From: Sphingomonas panacisoli
GTDB taxonomy: Bacteria; Pseudomonadota; Alphaproteobacteria; Sphingomonadales; Sphingomonadaceae
DNA: 64,000 bases
Assembly (NCBI RefSeq): GCF_007859635.1
Contig: NZ_CP042306.1
Coordinates: 3,112,001-3,176,000, forward strand
Reading direction: 5' to 3'
The translations under genes and the position numbers were made by a program. Below the pieces are notes generated by a model. That model did not search any database and had not been told where the DNA came from. It was given only the letters and a program-made list of their open reading frames with translations. Shown here piece by piece: positions 8,879-17,639 of this stretch. The number at the start of each line of letters is the position of its first letter. Within the stretch, counting starts at the first letter, position 1.

Positions 8879-9790
8879 TCATGCGATGTCGGCGAGGCCG
8901 GGACAAGCGGCACGGCTCTTGGCTGCTTCGCTCAGGATCCAGTCGCGGAAGGCTTCGATCTTGGGCACGCGGGCGTTGACGCGCGGATAGGTCAGCCAGA
9001 ACGTGCGGCCGTCGCGGCCAATCCGTGGGTGCGGCACGACCAGCCGGGCCGCCGCGATATCGTCGGCGAACAGGATGGGCGAGCCGATTGCGATACCCTG
9101 TCCGGCGATCGCGGCGGCGATGTCGAGATGCTCGGTTGCCAATGTCGTCCCGAACGCCGCGTCGCCGGGCGCGGACCGGCCGCCCGCCGCCAACCATGTC
9201 GTCCACCAGTCGCGGCGGCCGAGCAACCGGGGCAACGGCGCGGCGGGATCGGCCAGCGCCTGCGCTTCCTGCAACCGATCGGGCGCACAGAGCGGCACGA
9301 ACAACGCCGGGAACAGTTCGTGGCTCTCCAGACCCGGCCAGTCGCCATGGCCGTTGCGGATCGCGACGTCGAATCGTCCCGCGCCGAGCTCGCGCGGCTC
9401 GTCCGCGACGTCGATCTCAACGTGTAGCCAGGGTTGCACCGCGCTAAGCCCGCCGAGCCGCGGCACCAGCCAACTGGTCGCAAAGGTCGGCAGCACGCTG
9501 ACCGTCAGCCGCGCCGCATCCATATCGGCGGCGCGTGCGAAGCTGGCGCGCAACGCCGCGAAGGTCCGCATCGCCTCGGCCGCGACCGTCTCGCCCGGCG
9601 CGGTCAGCGCGACGGTGCGCGCGTGCCGCTCGAACAGGCGGACGCCAATCGCGCGCTCTAGCCGGCGGACGTGATAGCTGACCGCCGCGCCCGACATACC
9701 GAGCTCGCGCGCGGCCGCGGCGAAGCTGCCGAGCCGGGCGGCGGCCTCGAACGCGCGGATCGAAGCGAGGGGAGGAAGCGGGTCGAGCAC
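8879..9790 (-). CDS. LysR family regulator (GcvA-like)
   Basis: A 303-residue protein. The N-terminal winged HTH ('LGSFAAAARELGMSGAAVSY') is of the GcvA/AmpR-like subgroup, which opens with 'PLASIRAFEAAARLGSF'. The C-terminal ~210 residues form the periplasmic-binding-protein-like effector domain. It is divergent from the DUF1579-like gene at 9884, the classic arrangement for a LysR target, and immediately upstream of folP. Effector unknown. Confidence 0.88.
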   Translation of the reverse strand: MLDPLPPLASIRAFEAAARLGSFAAAARELGMSGAAVSYHVRRLERAIGVRLFERHARTVALTAPGETVAAEAMRTFAALRASFARAADMDAARLTVSVLPTFATSWLVPRLGGLSAVQPWLHVEIDVADEPRELGAGRFDVAIRNGHGDWPGLESHELFPALFVPLCAPDRLQEAQALADPAAPLPRLLGRRDWWTTWLAAGGRSAPGDAAFGTTLATEHLDIAAAIAGQGIAIGSPILFADDIAAARLVVPHPRIGRDGRTFWLTYPRVNARVPKIEAFRDWILSEAAKSRAACPGLADIA

Positions 9791-9820
9791 AAATAGAGCT
9801 TAGCCTGACGCGGCCATATT

Positions 9821-9857
9821 CGCCTAGTCCGTTGCGCGGCGGCCCGGCACCTAGGCG
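9821..9857. promoter_or_regulatory. Inverted repeat in LysR/DUF1579 divergent promoter region
   Basis: CGCCTAG (9821-9827) and CTAGGCG (9851-9857) are perfect 7-bp inverted arms separated by 23 bp, between the LysR start (9790) and the divergent start at 9884. The position fits a LysR recognition/activation pair, but the consensus of this regulator is unknown. Confidence 0.3.
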
Positions 9858-9883
9858 GCGACATTCAACCGAAAGGCTCCGAC

Positions 9884-11559
<1,676 letters not shown>

Positions 11560-11602
11560 TTACCCCTTCCCCGATTGCTCGCGCACGAAAACCGGGCGCG
11601 CG

Positions 11603-11740
11603 GACTCCGGTCAAGCAAAGTTTAGTTAACGAGGAAGGTAACCAAATCGTTAAGAAAGCGGAACGTTTCGCGACGTCGGCCAGATGTTGAGTCGCGACTT
11701 ATCCACAGGCGCAATTAGTGGTGTGTGGCGCAAAAGACTC
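11603..11740. promoter_or_regulatory. Cluster of three GANTC sites upstream of ccrM
   Basis: GACTC at 11603-11607, GAGTC at 11689-11693 and GACTC at 11736-11740; the third touches the last codons of rnhB. They occupy the ccrM/rnhB intergenic region, which also has AT-rich segments with GTTAAC (11625-11630) and GTTAAG (11649-11654). In Caulobacter, ccrM expression is sensitive to methylation of GANTC in its own leader; the layout here would allow the same feedback (inference). Confidence 0.5.
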
Positions 11741-12335
11741 AGAGCGGGAGAACCGTCTGCGCGACCGGCGCGAAGCTGCGGCGATGGAGCGGGGTCGGGC
11801 CGAATTCGCGCAACGCGCGCAGGTGATCGGGCGCGCCATAGCCCTTGTTCGCGTGCCAGCCGTAGTGCGGATATGATTCGGCGTGCGCGATCATGATCGT
11901 GTCGCGCGTGTGCTTGGCGACGATCGACGCGGCGGCGATCGACAGGCTGATCGCGTCGCCCTTGACGATCGCGGTCGCGGCGTAGGACCAGCGCGGCAAG
12001 CGGTTGCCGTCGACCAGCACATGGCCGGGGTCGCAACCCAGCGCCTCTACCGCCAGGGTCATCGCTTTCATCGTCGCCCAATAGATGTTGAGGCTGTCGA
12101 TCTCCGGCGCCTCGACGATGCCGATCCCGACGAGGGCGCAGTCACGCAGCCGGTCGTGCAGCCGCGCGCGCTCGACAGCGGGGAGCGCTTTCGAATCGTT
12201 GATCCCGCGCGGGATGCCCTTGGCTGGGAGGATCACGGCGGCGGCGACCACCGGCCCGGCGAGCGGCCCGCGCCCGGCCTCATCGACGCCGACGACGGGC
12301 GCGAGGCAGAGGCGTTCGTGCTTGAGCCCCGGCAT
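11739..12335 (-). CDS. rnhB: Ribonuclease HII
   Basis: A 198-residue RNase HII, which nicks RNA-DNA hybrids and single ribonucleotides in DNA. Catalytic motif 'VGVDEAGRGPLAGPVVAAAV' supplies the first Asp-Glu pair and 'HVLVDGNRLP' the next Asp. The ATG at 12335 overlaps the TGA of the thiD fusion gene (TGATG), indicating translational coupling. The longer open frame would run into that gene's coding region and lacks family similarity. Confidence 0.95.
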   Translation of the reverse strand: MPGLKHERLCLAPVVGVDEAGRGPLAGPVVAAAVILPAKGIPRGINDSKALPAVERARLHDRLRDCALVGIGIVEAPEIDSLNIYWATMKAMTLAVEALGCDPGHVLVDGNRLPRWSYAATAIVKGDAISLSIAAASIVAKHTRDTIMIAHAESYPHYGWHANKGYGAPDHLRALREFGPTPLHRRSFAPVAQTVLPL

Positions 12336-13459
12336 CAATCGAGCCGCCACGGCGGATAGCGCCGGTTCTCGCCGGCCTGATACAGGCACACCGCATTGCC
12401 CGACGGATCGGTCAGCCGCGCCTCGCGCCACAGCCAGGATTGATCGGTCGGGAGTTGGTCGAACGTCACCCCCGCTTTCTCAAGTCGCGCGACCTCGGCA
12501 TCAAGGTTCTCGCACTCGACATAGACGGTCGGCCGTGCGCCGCTTTCGACCGACAGCGTCGCGCCGCCCGCCGCTTCGAACCGGGCATAGTGCGCGTCGT
12601 CGGTGCCGACGATCTGCCTGAACCCGAGCGCGGCGTAGAAGGCACACGACGCGGCATAATCGTCGGTCGGCACCGTCACCTGGTTGAGCCGCACGCCGGG
12701 CCCAAGGTCGAGCCTTACCGATTGATGCCCCATCGGCCCGTGTCCACCGCCAAGGCCAGGCGCATCGTGAAGCGCCAGCCGGACGAACTGGCGAGCGCGC
12801 GCCACGGCGGCCTTGAGCGGCTTGCCGTACGCGAGGTTCGTCGCGATCGCCGATGCGAGCGTGCAGCCGGTGCCGTGCGTGCTGGTCGTGTCGATCCGGT
12901 GGGATTCCCAGCGCGTTTCGGTGCCGTCGAGTTCGACCAAGCGATCGGTGATAAGGTCGCTGTCGCCGTGTCCGCCTTTCACAAGCAGCGCACAGCCATG
13001 CTCCAGAATAACCGTCTCTCCGCCAAGTGCATCCAACTCGGAGAGATTGGGCGTCGCTATCGTTGCAAGGTCGAGCAGACGATGCATCGCGGCCGCCGTC
13101 CCTTGCTCATTCAGGGCGTCACCACTCGTAGCAACCATCACTGGATCAAATACAATCGGAAGTCCGTTCGGCAGTCCGATCAGCAAATCCCAAACCATCT
13201 CGACGAGCTCGGGCCGGCCGAGCATGCCGATCTTGATCGCGTCGACACCGATGTCGTTGACCACAGAAAAAAACTGATCCGCGACCAGATCGCTGGGCAA
13301 CGGGAATACGCGCTGCACCCCCAGCGTGTTCTGCGCGGTGATCGCGGTGATCGCGGTCATTGCGTGGCCGCCGAGCATCGTCACCGTCTTGATATCGGCC
13401 TGGATGCCCGCGCCGCCGCCCGAATCAGAGCCGGCGATGATGAGGATGCGGGGGGTCAT
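12335..13459 (-). CDS. thiD: HMP/HMP-P kinase fused to a VOC (glyoxalase-like) domain
   Basis: A 374-residue fusion. Residues 1-250 are ThiD, which phosphorylates hydroxymethylpyrimidine and its phosphate in thiamine synthesis: 'IIAGSDSGGGAGIQADIKT', 'IKIGMLGRPELV', 'VFDPVMVATSGD' and the anion-hole motif 'THGTGCTLASAIA' are intact. Residues about 260-374 form a single vicinal-oxygen-chelate domain ('LNQVTVPTDDYAASCAFYAA', ending 'LTDPSGNAVCLYQ'), as in glyoxalase/bleomycin-resistance proteins. No stop or frameshift separates them. The VOC role is unknown. rnhB follows with a 1-nt overlap. Confidence 0.92.
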   Translation of the reverse strand: MTPRILIIAGSDSGGGAGIQADIKTVTMLGGHAMTAITAITAQNTLGVQRVFPLPSDLVADQFFSVVNDIGVDAIKIGMLGRPELVEMVWDLLIGLPNGLPIVFDPVMVATSGDALNEQGTAAAMHRLLDLATIATPNLSELDALGGETVILEHGCALLVKGGHGDSDLITDRLVELDGTETRWESHRIDTTSTHGTGCTLASAIATNLAYGKPLKAAVARARQFVRLALHDAPGLGGGHGPMGHQSVRLDLGPGVRLNQVTVPTDDYAASCAFYAALGFRQIVGTDDAHYARFEAAGGATLSVESGARPTVYVECENLDAEVARLEKAGVTFDQLPTDQSWLWREARLTDPSGNAVCLYQAGENRRYPPWRLD

Positions 13460-13478
13460 AGGATCACCGAACGCCGCT

Positions 13479-13499
13479 AAGTTGACACCAAGTTGACAC
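13479..13499. promoter_or_regulatory. Tandem 10-bp direct repeat upstream of the thiD fusion gene
   Basis: Read on the thiD strand, GTGTCAACTT occurs twice with an 11-bp period (one helical turn), ending 20 bp from the start codon. Such a spacing fits two regulator subunits bound on the same DNA face. The complement contains TTGACA twice, but no matching -10 element or plus-strand gene follows. Confidence 0.35.
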
Positions 13500-13619
13500 T
13501 AGCGCGGTGGTTCGCCGAGCGGTGGGAACGGTGCGCAGAAGCGAGACACCACGGCTGGACGGCGACATGACCGGGATCATGCGGGCATCATGCCATAGCC
13601 GCCGATCTGTAGGAAACAC

Positions 13620-14510
13620 CTATCCCCGTTTCCGCGCCTGCGGATAGCTGCCCAACACCCGTAACCATTTGGAATGGAAGCCCAATTCCTCCAGCGCGCG
13701 ATCGAGATTGTCGTCGCCGGGGCGTCCCTCGACATCCGCATAGAAGTCGGTCGCGGCGAAGCTGCCGCCCTTTTGATAGCTTTCCAGCTTGGTCATGTTG
13801 ACGCCGTTGGTCGCGAAGCCGCCCATCGCCTTGTACAGCGCGGCGGGGACGTTCTTCACCTCGAAGATGATCGTCGTCATGAACGGGCCGTCGCCGGTCA
13901 GCGGCTGGCTACCCCGCGCGAGCGTCACGAAGCGCGTGGTATTGTGCTCGGCATCGGCGATATCGCTCGCCAACGTGTCGAGATTGTAGATCGCGGCGGC
14001 CGGCGGCGGGGCGAGCGCGGCGACTTTCGGGTCGTTCAACTCCGCAACCAGTGCCGCAGCGCCCGCGGTGTCGGGATAGGCGATCGGATTGATCCCGTGC
14101 GCCTTCAGCCAGTGACGGCACTGGCCGAGCGCCTGGGGGTGGCTCATCGCCTCCTTGACGCCCTCGATCGGTCCCAATCCCATCAGCGCGTAGCGGATCG
14201 GCAGGAAATGCTCGCCGGTGATGACCAGCCCCGATTCGGGCAGCAGGAAATGCATGTCGGCGACGCGGCCGTGGAGCGAATTCTCGATCGGGATCACAGC
14301 GCAATCGGCCTGGCCCTGCTTCACCGCGTCGATCGCATCCTCGAACGAAAAGCACGGCAGCGGCAGGCCGTCGGGGAACGCTTCCTGCGCCGCGACATGG
14401 CTGTTCGCGCCCGGCGCGCCCTGAAACGCGACCGCGCGTTCCGGCGCGGCGGCGGCGGCTTCGGTCATCGCGGCGACGATCGGGCGGGCGGGGGCGGCGA
14501 AGTTCTCCAT
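13620..14510 (-). CDS. pheA: Prephenate dehydratase
   Basis: A 296-residue monofunctional prephenate dehydratase, converting prephenate to phenylpyruvate in phenylalanine synthesis. The catalytic domain starts 'RAVAFQGAPGANSHVAA', contains 'CAVIPIENSLHGRVADMHFLL' split over two conserved blocks, and the catalytic 'NTTRFVTLARG'. Residues about 205-285 are a regulatory ACT domain ('KAMGGFATNGVNMTKLES'), giving feedback control by phenylalanine. No chorismate mutase is fused. It is divergent from the cytochrome c gene. Confidence 0.96.
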   Translation of the reverse strand: MENFAAPARPIVAAMTEAAAAAPERAVAFQGAPGANSHVAAQEAFPDGLPLPCFSFEDAIDAVKQGQADCAVIPIENSLHGRVADMHFLLPESGLVITGEHFLPIRYALMGLGPIEGVKEAMSHPQALGQCRHWLKAHGINPIAYPDTAGAAALVAELNDPKVAALAPPPAAAIYNLDTLASDIADAEHNTTRFVTLARGSQPLTGDGPFMTTIIFEVKNVPAALYKAMGGFATNGVNMTKLESYQKGGSFAATDFYADVEGRPGDDNLDRALEELGFHSKWLRVLGSYPQARKRG

Positions 14511-14617
14511 GGAGCGCCGCGCTTAGCCACGCGTTTCACCAGCTTCAACCCGCGCTTGCCCGTCGCGTTTCGCGTTACTAAAGGGTCTGCAATCAAATCA
14601 GGGGCCTCGCCGAAACC

Positions 14618-15352
14618 ATGAACGACAATACCAACACGATCGCGGGCTGGGTGCTGGCCGGATGCTTCGCCGCGCTGGGGCTGACGATCGTGGGCGGGAT
14701 GATCTACGAAAGCGGCGAGCCGAAGAAGGAAGGCTTCCCGGTCGAGGGCGTGGCCGAGGGCGGCGACAGCGGCGCGGCGGCCGAAGTGCCGATCGCGAGC
14801 CTGCTCCCGACCGCCGACGCCGCCAAGGGCGCCGAAGTCTTCAAGAAGTGCGCGGCGTGCCACACGATCAATTCGGGCGGCGCCAACGGCATCGGCCCGA
14901 ACCTGTACGCGACGGTCGGCGAAGCGGTCGCGACGGGCAAGGGCGGGTTCGCCTTCTCCGACGCGCTGAAGGCCAAGGGCGGATCGTGGGGCTTCGACGA
15001 GCTCAACGCCTGGCTGACCAGCCCGCGCAAGTTCGCGCCGGGTACCAAGATGACCTTCGCGGGCCTGTCCAACCCGAAGGATCGCGCCGACGTGATCCTC
15101 TATCTGAACCAACAGGGCTCGAACAAGCCGCTGCCCCCGCCCCCCGGCCGCCGCCCCCGCGGGCAAGGACGCCGCCCCGGGCAACGCGGCCGCTCCTGCC
15201 GCGGGCAACACGGTCGCCCCGGCCGCCGGCGGCAACACGACCGCGGAAAACCCCGCGGCCGCCGCCGGCGCCCCGTCGAAGGACGAAAACGCCGCCAAGC
15301 GCGCCCCGGCGAAGTAAGCCTTTCCCGTGCTCCTGCGAAAGCAGGAGTCTAG
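14618..15352 (+). CDS. Membrane-anchored c-type cytochrome (C-terminal tail frameshifted)
   Basis: This has one N-terminal membrane anchor (residues 9-28), then a single class I cytochrome c domain with haem site C78-A-A-C81-H82 and probable axial Met145 ('GTKMTFAGL'). It belongs to the mitochondrial-type cytochrome c552/cycM group that carries electrons to aa3 oxidase. After about residue 175 the frame turns into an Arg-rich tail that ends at 15352 inside a repeat. The +1 frame instead encodes an Ala/Pro/Lys tail ('APAGKDAAPGNAAAPAAG') ending at TAA 15315-15317. One extra C in the run 15140-15145 would explain it. The haem domain is intact; the native product probably ends at 15317. Confidence 0.88.
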   Translation: MNDNTNTIAGWVLAGCFAALGLTIVGGMIYESGEPKKEGFPVEGVAEGGDSGAAAEVPIASLLPTADAAKGAEVFKKCAACHTINSGGANGIGPNLYATVGEAVATGKGGFAFSDALKAKGGSWGFDELNAWLTSPRKFAPGTKMTFAGLSNPKDRADVILYLNQQGSNKPLPPPPGRRPRGQGRRPGQRGRSCRGQHGRPGRRRQHDRGKPRGRRRRPVEGRKRRQARPGEVSLSRAPAKAGV

Positions 15353-15412
15353 GGTGATATCGCGAACGCTAGGTTGCTTGACCCTGGGTTCCTGCTTTCG
15401 CAGGAACACGGG
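15324..15412. repeat. REP-like inverted pair, family 1, copy A
   Basis: Two near-identical ~32-nt arms in inverted orientation. The left (15324-15355) contains CTCCTGC-GAAA-GCAGGAG, the right (15381-15412) contains GTTCCTGC-TTTC-GCAGGAAC. Each arm is itself a hairpin and the two can pair with each other. It fills the space between the cytochrome c stop and the GIY-YIG start; the right arm supplies the bases before that ATG. Confidence 0.85.
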
Positions 15413-15700
15413 ATGAAGGCCGGCTGCGTGTACATGATGGCGAGCAAGCGCAACGGGACGATCTATACCGGGGTCACCAGCGACTTGCCGGCACGCACCT
15501 ATCAGCACCGCAATAGCTTGGTCGAAGGGTTCACCAAGGAGCACGGTTGTTCCTTGCTCGTCTGGTACGAAGCACACTACGATCTTCAGGAAGCCCGCCT
15601 TCGCGAGCTTCAGATCAAGCGGTGGAAACGTGCGTGGAAGATCGAACTGATCGAACGCGATAACCCGCAGTGGCGAGATTTATACGAAACGTTGTTCTAG
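15413..15700 (+). CDS. Small single-domain GIY-YIG nuclease
   Basis: A 95-residue protein that is almost entirely one GIY-YIG nuclease domain. 'CVYMMASKRNGTIYTGVTS' corresponds to the GIY and YIG strands, followed by the Arg helix 'LPARTYQHRN', the 'EARLRELQIKRWKRAWK' helix with the metal-binding Glu, and the C-terminal 'NPQWRDLY'. No DNA-binding domain is attached. The ATG at 15413 is the first base after a palindromic repeat, and the stop is 3 nt before another copy. These single-domain proteins are common in sphingomonads and their role is unknown; repeat processing or spread is a possibility (inference). Confidence 0.88.
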   Translation: MKAGCVYMMASKRNGTIYTGVTSDLPARTYQHRNSLVEGFTKEHGCSLLVWYEAHYDLQEARLRELQIKRWKRAWKIELIERDNPQWRDLYETLF

Positions 15701-15703
15701 CTG

Positions 15704-15784
15704 CCCGTACCCCTGCGAAAGCAGGGGTCCAGGATCACAAGCTGTATCGCTCTTGGCCCTAGGCTCCTGCTTTCGCAGGAGCAC
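15704..15784. repeat. REP-like inverted pair, family 1, copy B
   Basis: The left arm has CCCCTGC-GAAA-GCAGGGG (15704-15735) and the right arm GCTCCTGC-TTTC-GCAGGAGC (15757-15784). It starts 3 nt after the GIY-YIG stop and ends 7 nt before the LOG gene stop. The left-arm changes are compensated so that the hairpin is kept, which suggests selection for structure. Confidence 0.82.
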
Positions 15785-15791
15785 CGACGGT

Positions 15792-16730
15792 CTACTCCCG
15801 CGCGGTCGGGGCGTGGGCGGCGACTTGCTCGGCCGAATGCGCTTCGGCTTCCGACTTGCCCTGGTCGAACGTGCGGCCGCGATAGAATTCCTCGACGTGG
15901 CGCCAGCCTTCTTCGGCGGTCTCGCAATAGGTGAAGATGCTGAGGTCCTTCGCGGACACCACGCCTTCTTCGACCAAGGCCTCGAAATTGACCACGCGCT
16001 CCCAGAATTCGCGGCCGTAGAGCAGCACCGGGATCGGCTGGATCTTGCCGGTCTGGATCAGCGTCAGCAGCTCGAAGAATTCGTCGAACGTCCCGAACCC
16101 GCCCGGAAACGCCGCGAGCGCGCGGGCATGGAGCAGGAAGTGCATCTTGCGGAGCGCGAAATAGTGGAATTGCAGGCTCAGCCCCGGCGTGACGTACGGA
16201 TTGGGCGCCTGTTCGTGCGGCAACAGGATGTTGAGCCCGATCGATTCGGCGCCGACATCGGCCGCGCCGCGATTGGCCGCCTCCATGATCGACGGCCCGC
16301 CGCCCGAACACACGACAAAGTGACGCTTGCCTTCATCATCGACCGGATACCGTGAGGCGATTTGCGCGAGTTCGCGCGCGACGTCGTAATATTTCGACTT
16401 CGCGACCAACCGCTCGGCGATCTTGCGCGCCGCGTCGTCCTTGGCGGCGGCGAGCAGCGCCTTGGCCTTTTCCGGCTCCGGGATGCGCGCCGACCCGTAC
16501 ATCACGAAGGTCGAGGCGATGCCCGCTTCGTCGAGGATCAGTTCAGGCTTGAGCAGCTCGAGCTGGAAGCGGACAGGACGCAGATCCTCACGCAACAGGA
16601 AGTCCATGTCCTGGAACGCCAGCCGATAGGCCGGGTTCTCGGTCTGCGGAGTGGAGACGCCTTGCTTGGCGCGATCAGCTTCTTCCTTGGCCTGCGGGAA
16701 GACGCGCGATGGGATGCGGGTATCGGTCAT
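15792..16730 (-). CDS. LOG family protein (nucleotide phosphoribohydrolase-like)
   Basis: A 312-residue protein with a LOG/Rossmann core at about 70-270. The signature 'PGGFGTFDEFFELLTLIQTG' and 'VVCSGGGPSIMEAANRGA' are the two conserved blocks that bind the nucleotide and catalyse N-glycosidic cleavage in cytokinin-activating LOG enzymes and related AMP nucleosidases. It is longer than plain LOG proteins by N- and C-terminal extensions, so its substrate may differ; in bacteria it is often uncharacterised. It is bracketed by palindromic repeats on both sides. Confidence 0.85.
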   Translation of the reverse strand: MTDTRIPSRVFPQAKEEADRAKQGVSTPQTENPAYRLAFQDMDFLLREDLRPVRFQLELLKPELILDEAGIASTFVMYGSARIPEPEKAKALLAAAKDDAARKIAERLVAKSKYYDVARELAQIASRYPVDDEGKRHFVVCSGGGPSIMEAANRGAADVGAESIGLNILLPHEQAPNPYVTPGLSLQFHYFALRKMHFLLHARALAAFPGGFGTFDEFFELLTLIQTGKIQPIPVLLYGREFWERVVNFEALVEEGVVSAKDLSIFTYCETAEEGWRHVEEFYRGRTFDQGKSEAEAHSAEQVAAHAPTARE

Positions 16731-16772
16731 CCCATGCTCCTAGAGCAAAGTTGTGACGCTTTGAAGGGGTGC

Positions 16773-16850
16773 GTGCTCCTGCGAAAGCAGGAGCCTAGAG
16801 CCAACAGCGGCGTCGCTTGTGACCCTGGGCTCCTGTTTTCGCAGGAGCAC
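16773..16850. repeat. REP-like inverted pair, family 1, copy C
   Basis: The left arm contains CTCCTGC-GAAA-GCAGGAG (16773-16800) and the right arm GCTCCTG-TTTTC-GCAGGAGC (16822-16850). It lies between the LOG start and the extensin-like stop; its last base is the first base of the CTA stop complement. It is the third copy of this family within 1.5 kb. Confidence 0.8.
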
Positions 16851-17506
16851 TAACGGCAAAAATTCTTACGATCGTCCTCAAGGTGCAGGTGATCGTAGTG
16901 CGCCGCGTTGTAATCGGGGCTCAGCACCGTACCGAAGCGTTTGCAGGCCGAGGCGTGGATCGTCTTCCAGAAGCGCTGGACGTCCGCATCGTCCGACCGC
17001 CAGCTGTCCTTCACCGAAATCCGCCGCCCGTCGGCGAGGATGAACGCGGAAACGTCGACCGCGTTCGCCAGCGCGTGGCCCGACAGCCGCTCGACCGCGG
17101 TGCCGACGGTGTTGCGGCAGGCATAGGTCCCCATCGTCTCGACCCGTACGAGCTGGCTGCCGAGCATCTGGAAGGCGGCGGGCGCGACGGCGTTGCGCGT
17201 CCAGCCGATGAATTGCTCGGCGAGCCCACAGCGCATCGCCTTGATGCCCGTCACCGGCACGCCGATGTCGAGCAACTGCACCGCGCCGATCACCTGGCAC
17301 CCGCCGCCATAGTCCCGGTCGGGCAGCGGCGAATAGCGCACGCCCTCGCGCGACAGGTCGGCGTAGCACGCCTGGGTCTCGCGGCTGGTCGGCAGGTTCA
17401 GAGTGACGGGCGGCGCGCCACTGGGCCGCGTCGGCGGCACGCTTTCCCGCCCACCGAACGCGCAGCCGGCGAGCAACAGACCGAGCAGGGGAGCGAGCCG
17501 TTTCAT
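16850..17506 (-). CDS. Extensin-like domain lipoprotein
   Basis: A 218-residue protein starting at the ATG at 17506 with a lipoprotein signal 'LAPLLGLLLAGCAFGG' (lipobox LAGC). The rest is the extensin-like C-terminal domain seen in many alphaproteobacteria: 'CRNTVGTAVERLSGHALANA', 'RFWKTIHASACKRFGTVL' and 'NAAHYDHLHLED' resemble the metal-binding His/Asp pattern of D-Ala-D-Ala carboxypeptidase/VanY-like folds. A peptidoglycan-related role in the periplasm is plausible but unproven. Confidence 0.82.
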   Translation of the reverse strand: MKRLAPLLGLLLAGCAFGGRESVPPTRPSGAPPVTLNLPTSRETQACYADLSREGVRYSPLPDRDYGGGCQVIGAVQLLDIGVPVTGIKAMRCGLAEQFIGWTRNAVAPAAFQMLGSQLVRVETMGTYACRNTVGTAVERLSGHALANAVDVSAFILADGRRISVKDSWRSDDADVQRFWKTIHASACKRFGTVLSPDYNAAHYDHLHLEDDRKNFCR

Positions 17507-17591
17507 GATCGGACGACGATGCCGCACCGACTCTTTGCCGTCCAGCATCGCCGCTTGACGCACCGCACAATATCTTTAGGGCGGCCGACGG

Positions 17592-17639
17592 GCCACGCGG
17601 TCCCAACGCCGCGCGTGCTCTCTGCAAGGAGAGACTGAC
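17592..17639 (+). ncRNA. Candidate serC leader RNA element
   Basis: Two adjacent hairpins sit directly before serC. CACGCGG (17594-17600) pairs with CCG..CGTG (17609-17617, small bulge), and CTCTC (17618-17622) pairs with GAGAG (17629-17633) around TGCAAG. The second hairpin sequesters the AAGGAGAG ribosome site 6 nt before the ATG. This matches the layout of the serC RNA motif described upstream of alphaproteobacterial serC-serA operons; the match is from memory, without a covariance search. Confidence 0.6.

Noticed and set aside
11626..11653. CtrA box upstream of ccrM
   Set aside because: TTAA and its partner half-site are 20 bp apart, or 8 bp with a TTAC; the TTAA-N7-TTAA consensus is not met. 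Kept only as a remark.
13482..13498. Tandem TTGACA as plus-strand -35 elements
   Set aside because: No -10 element at the right distance and no plus-strand gene follows; the direct repeat reads better as an operator on the thiD strand.
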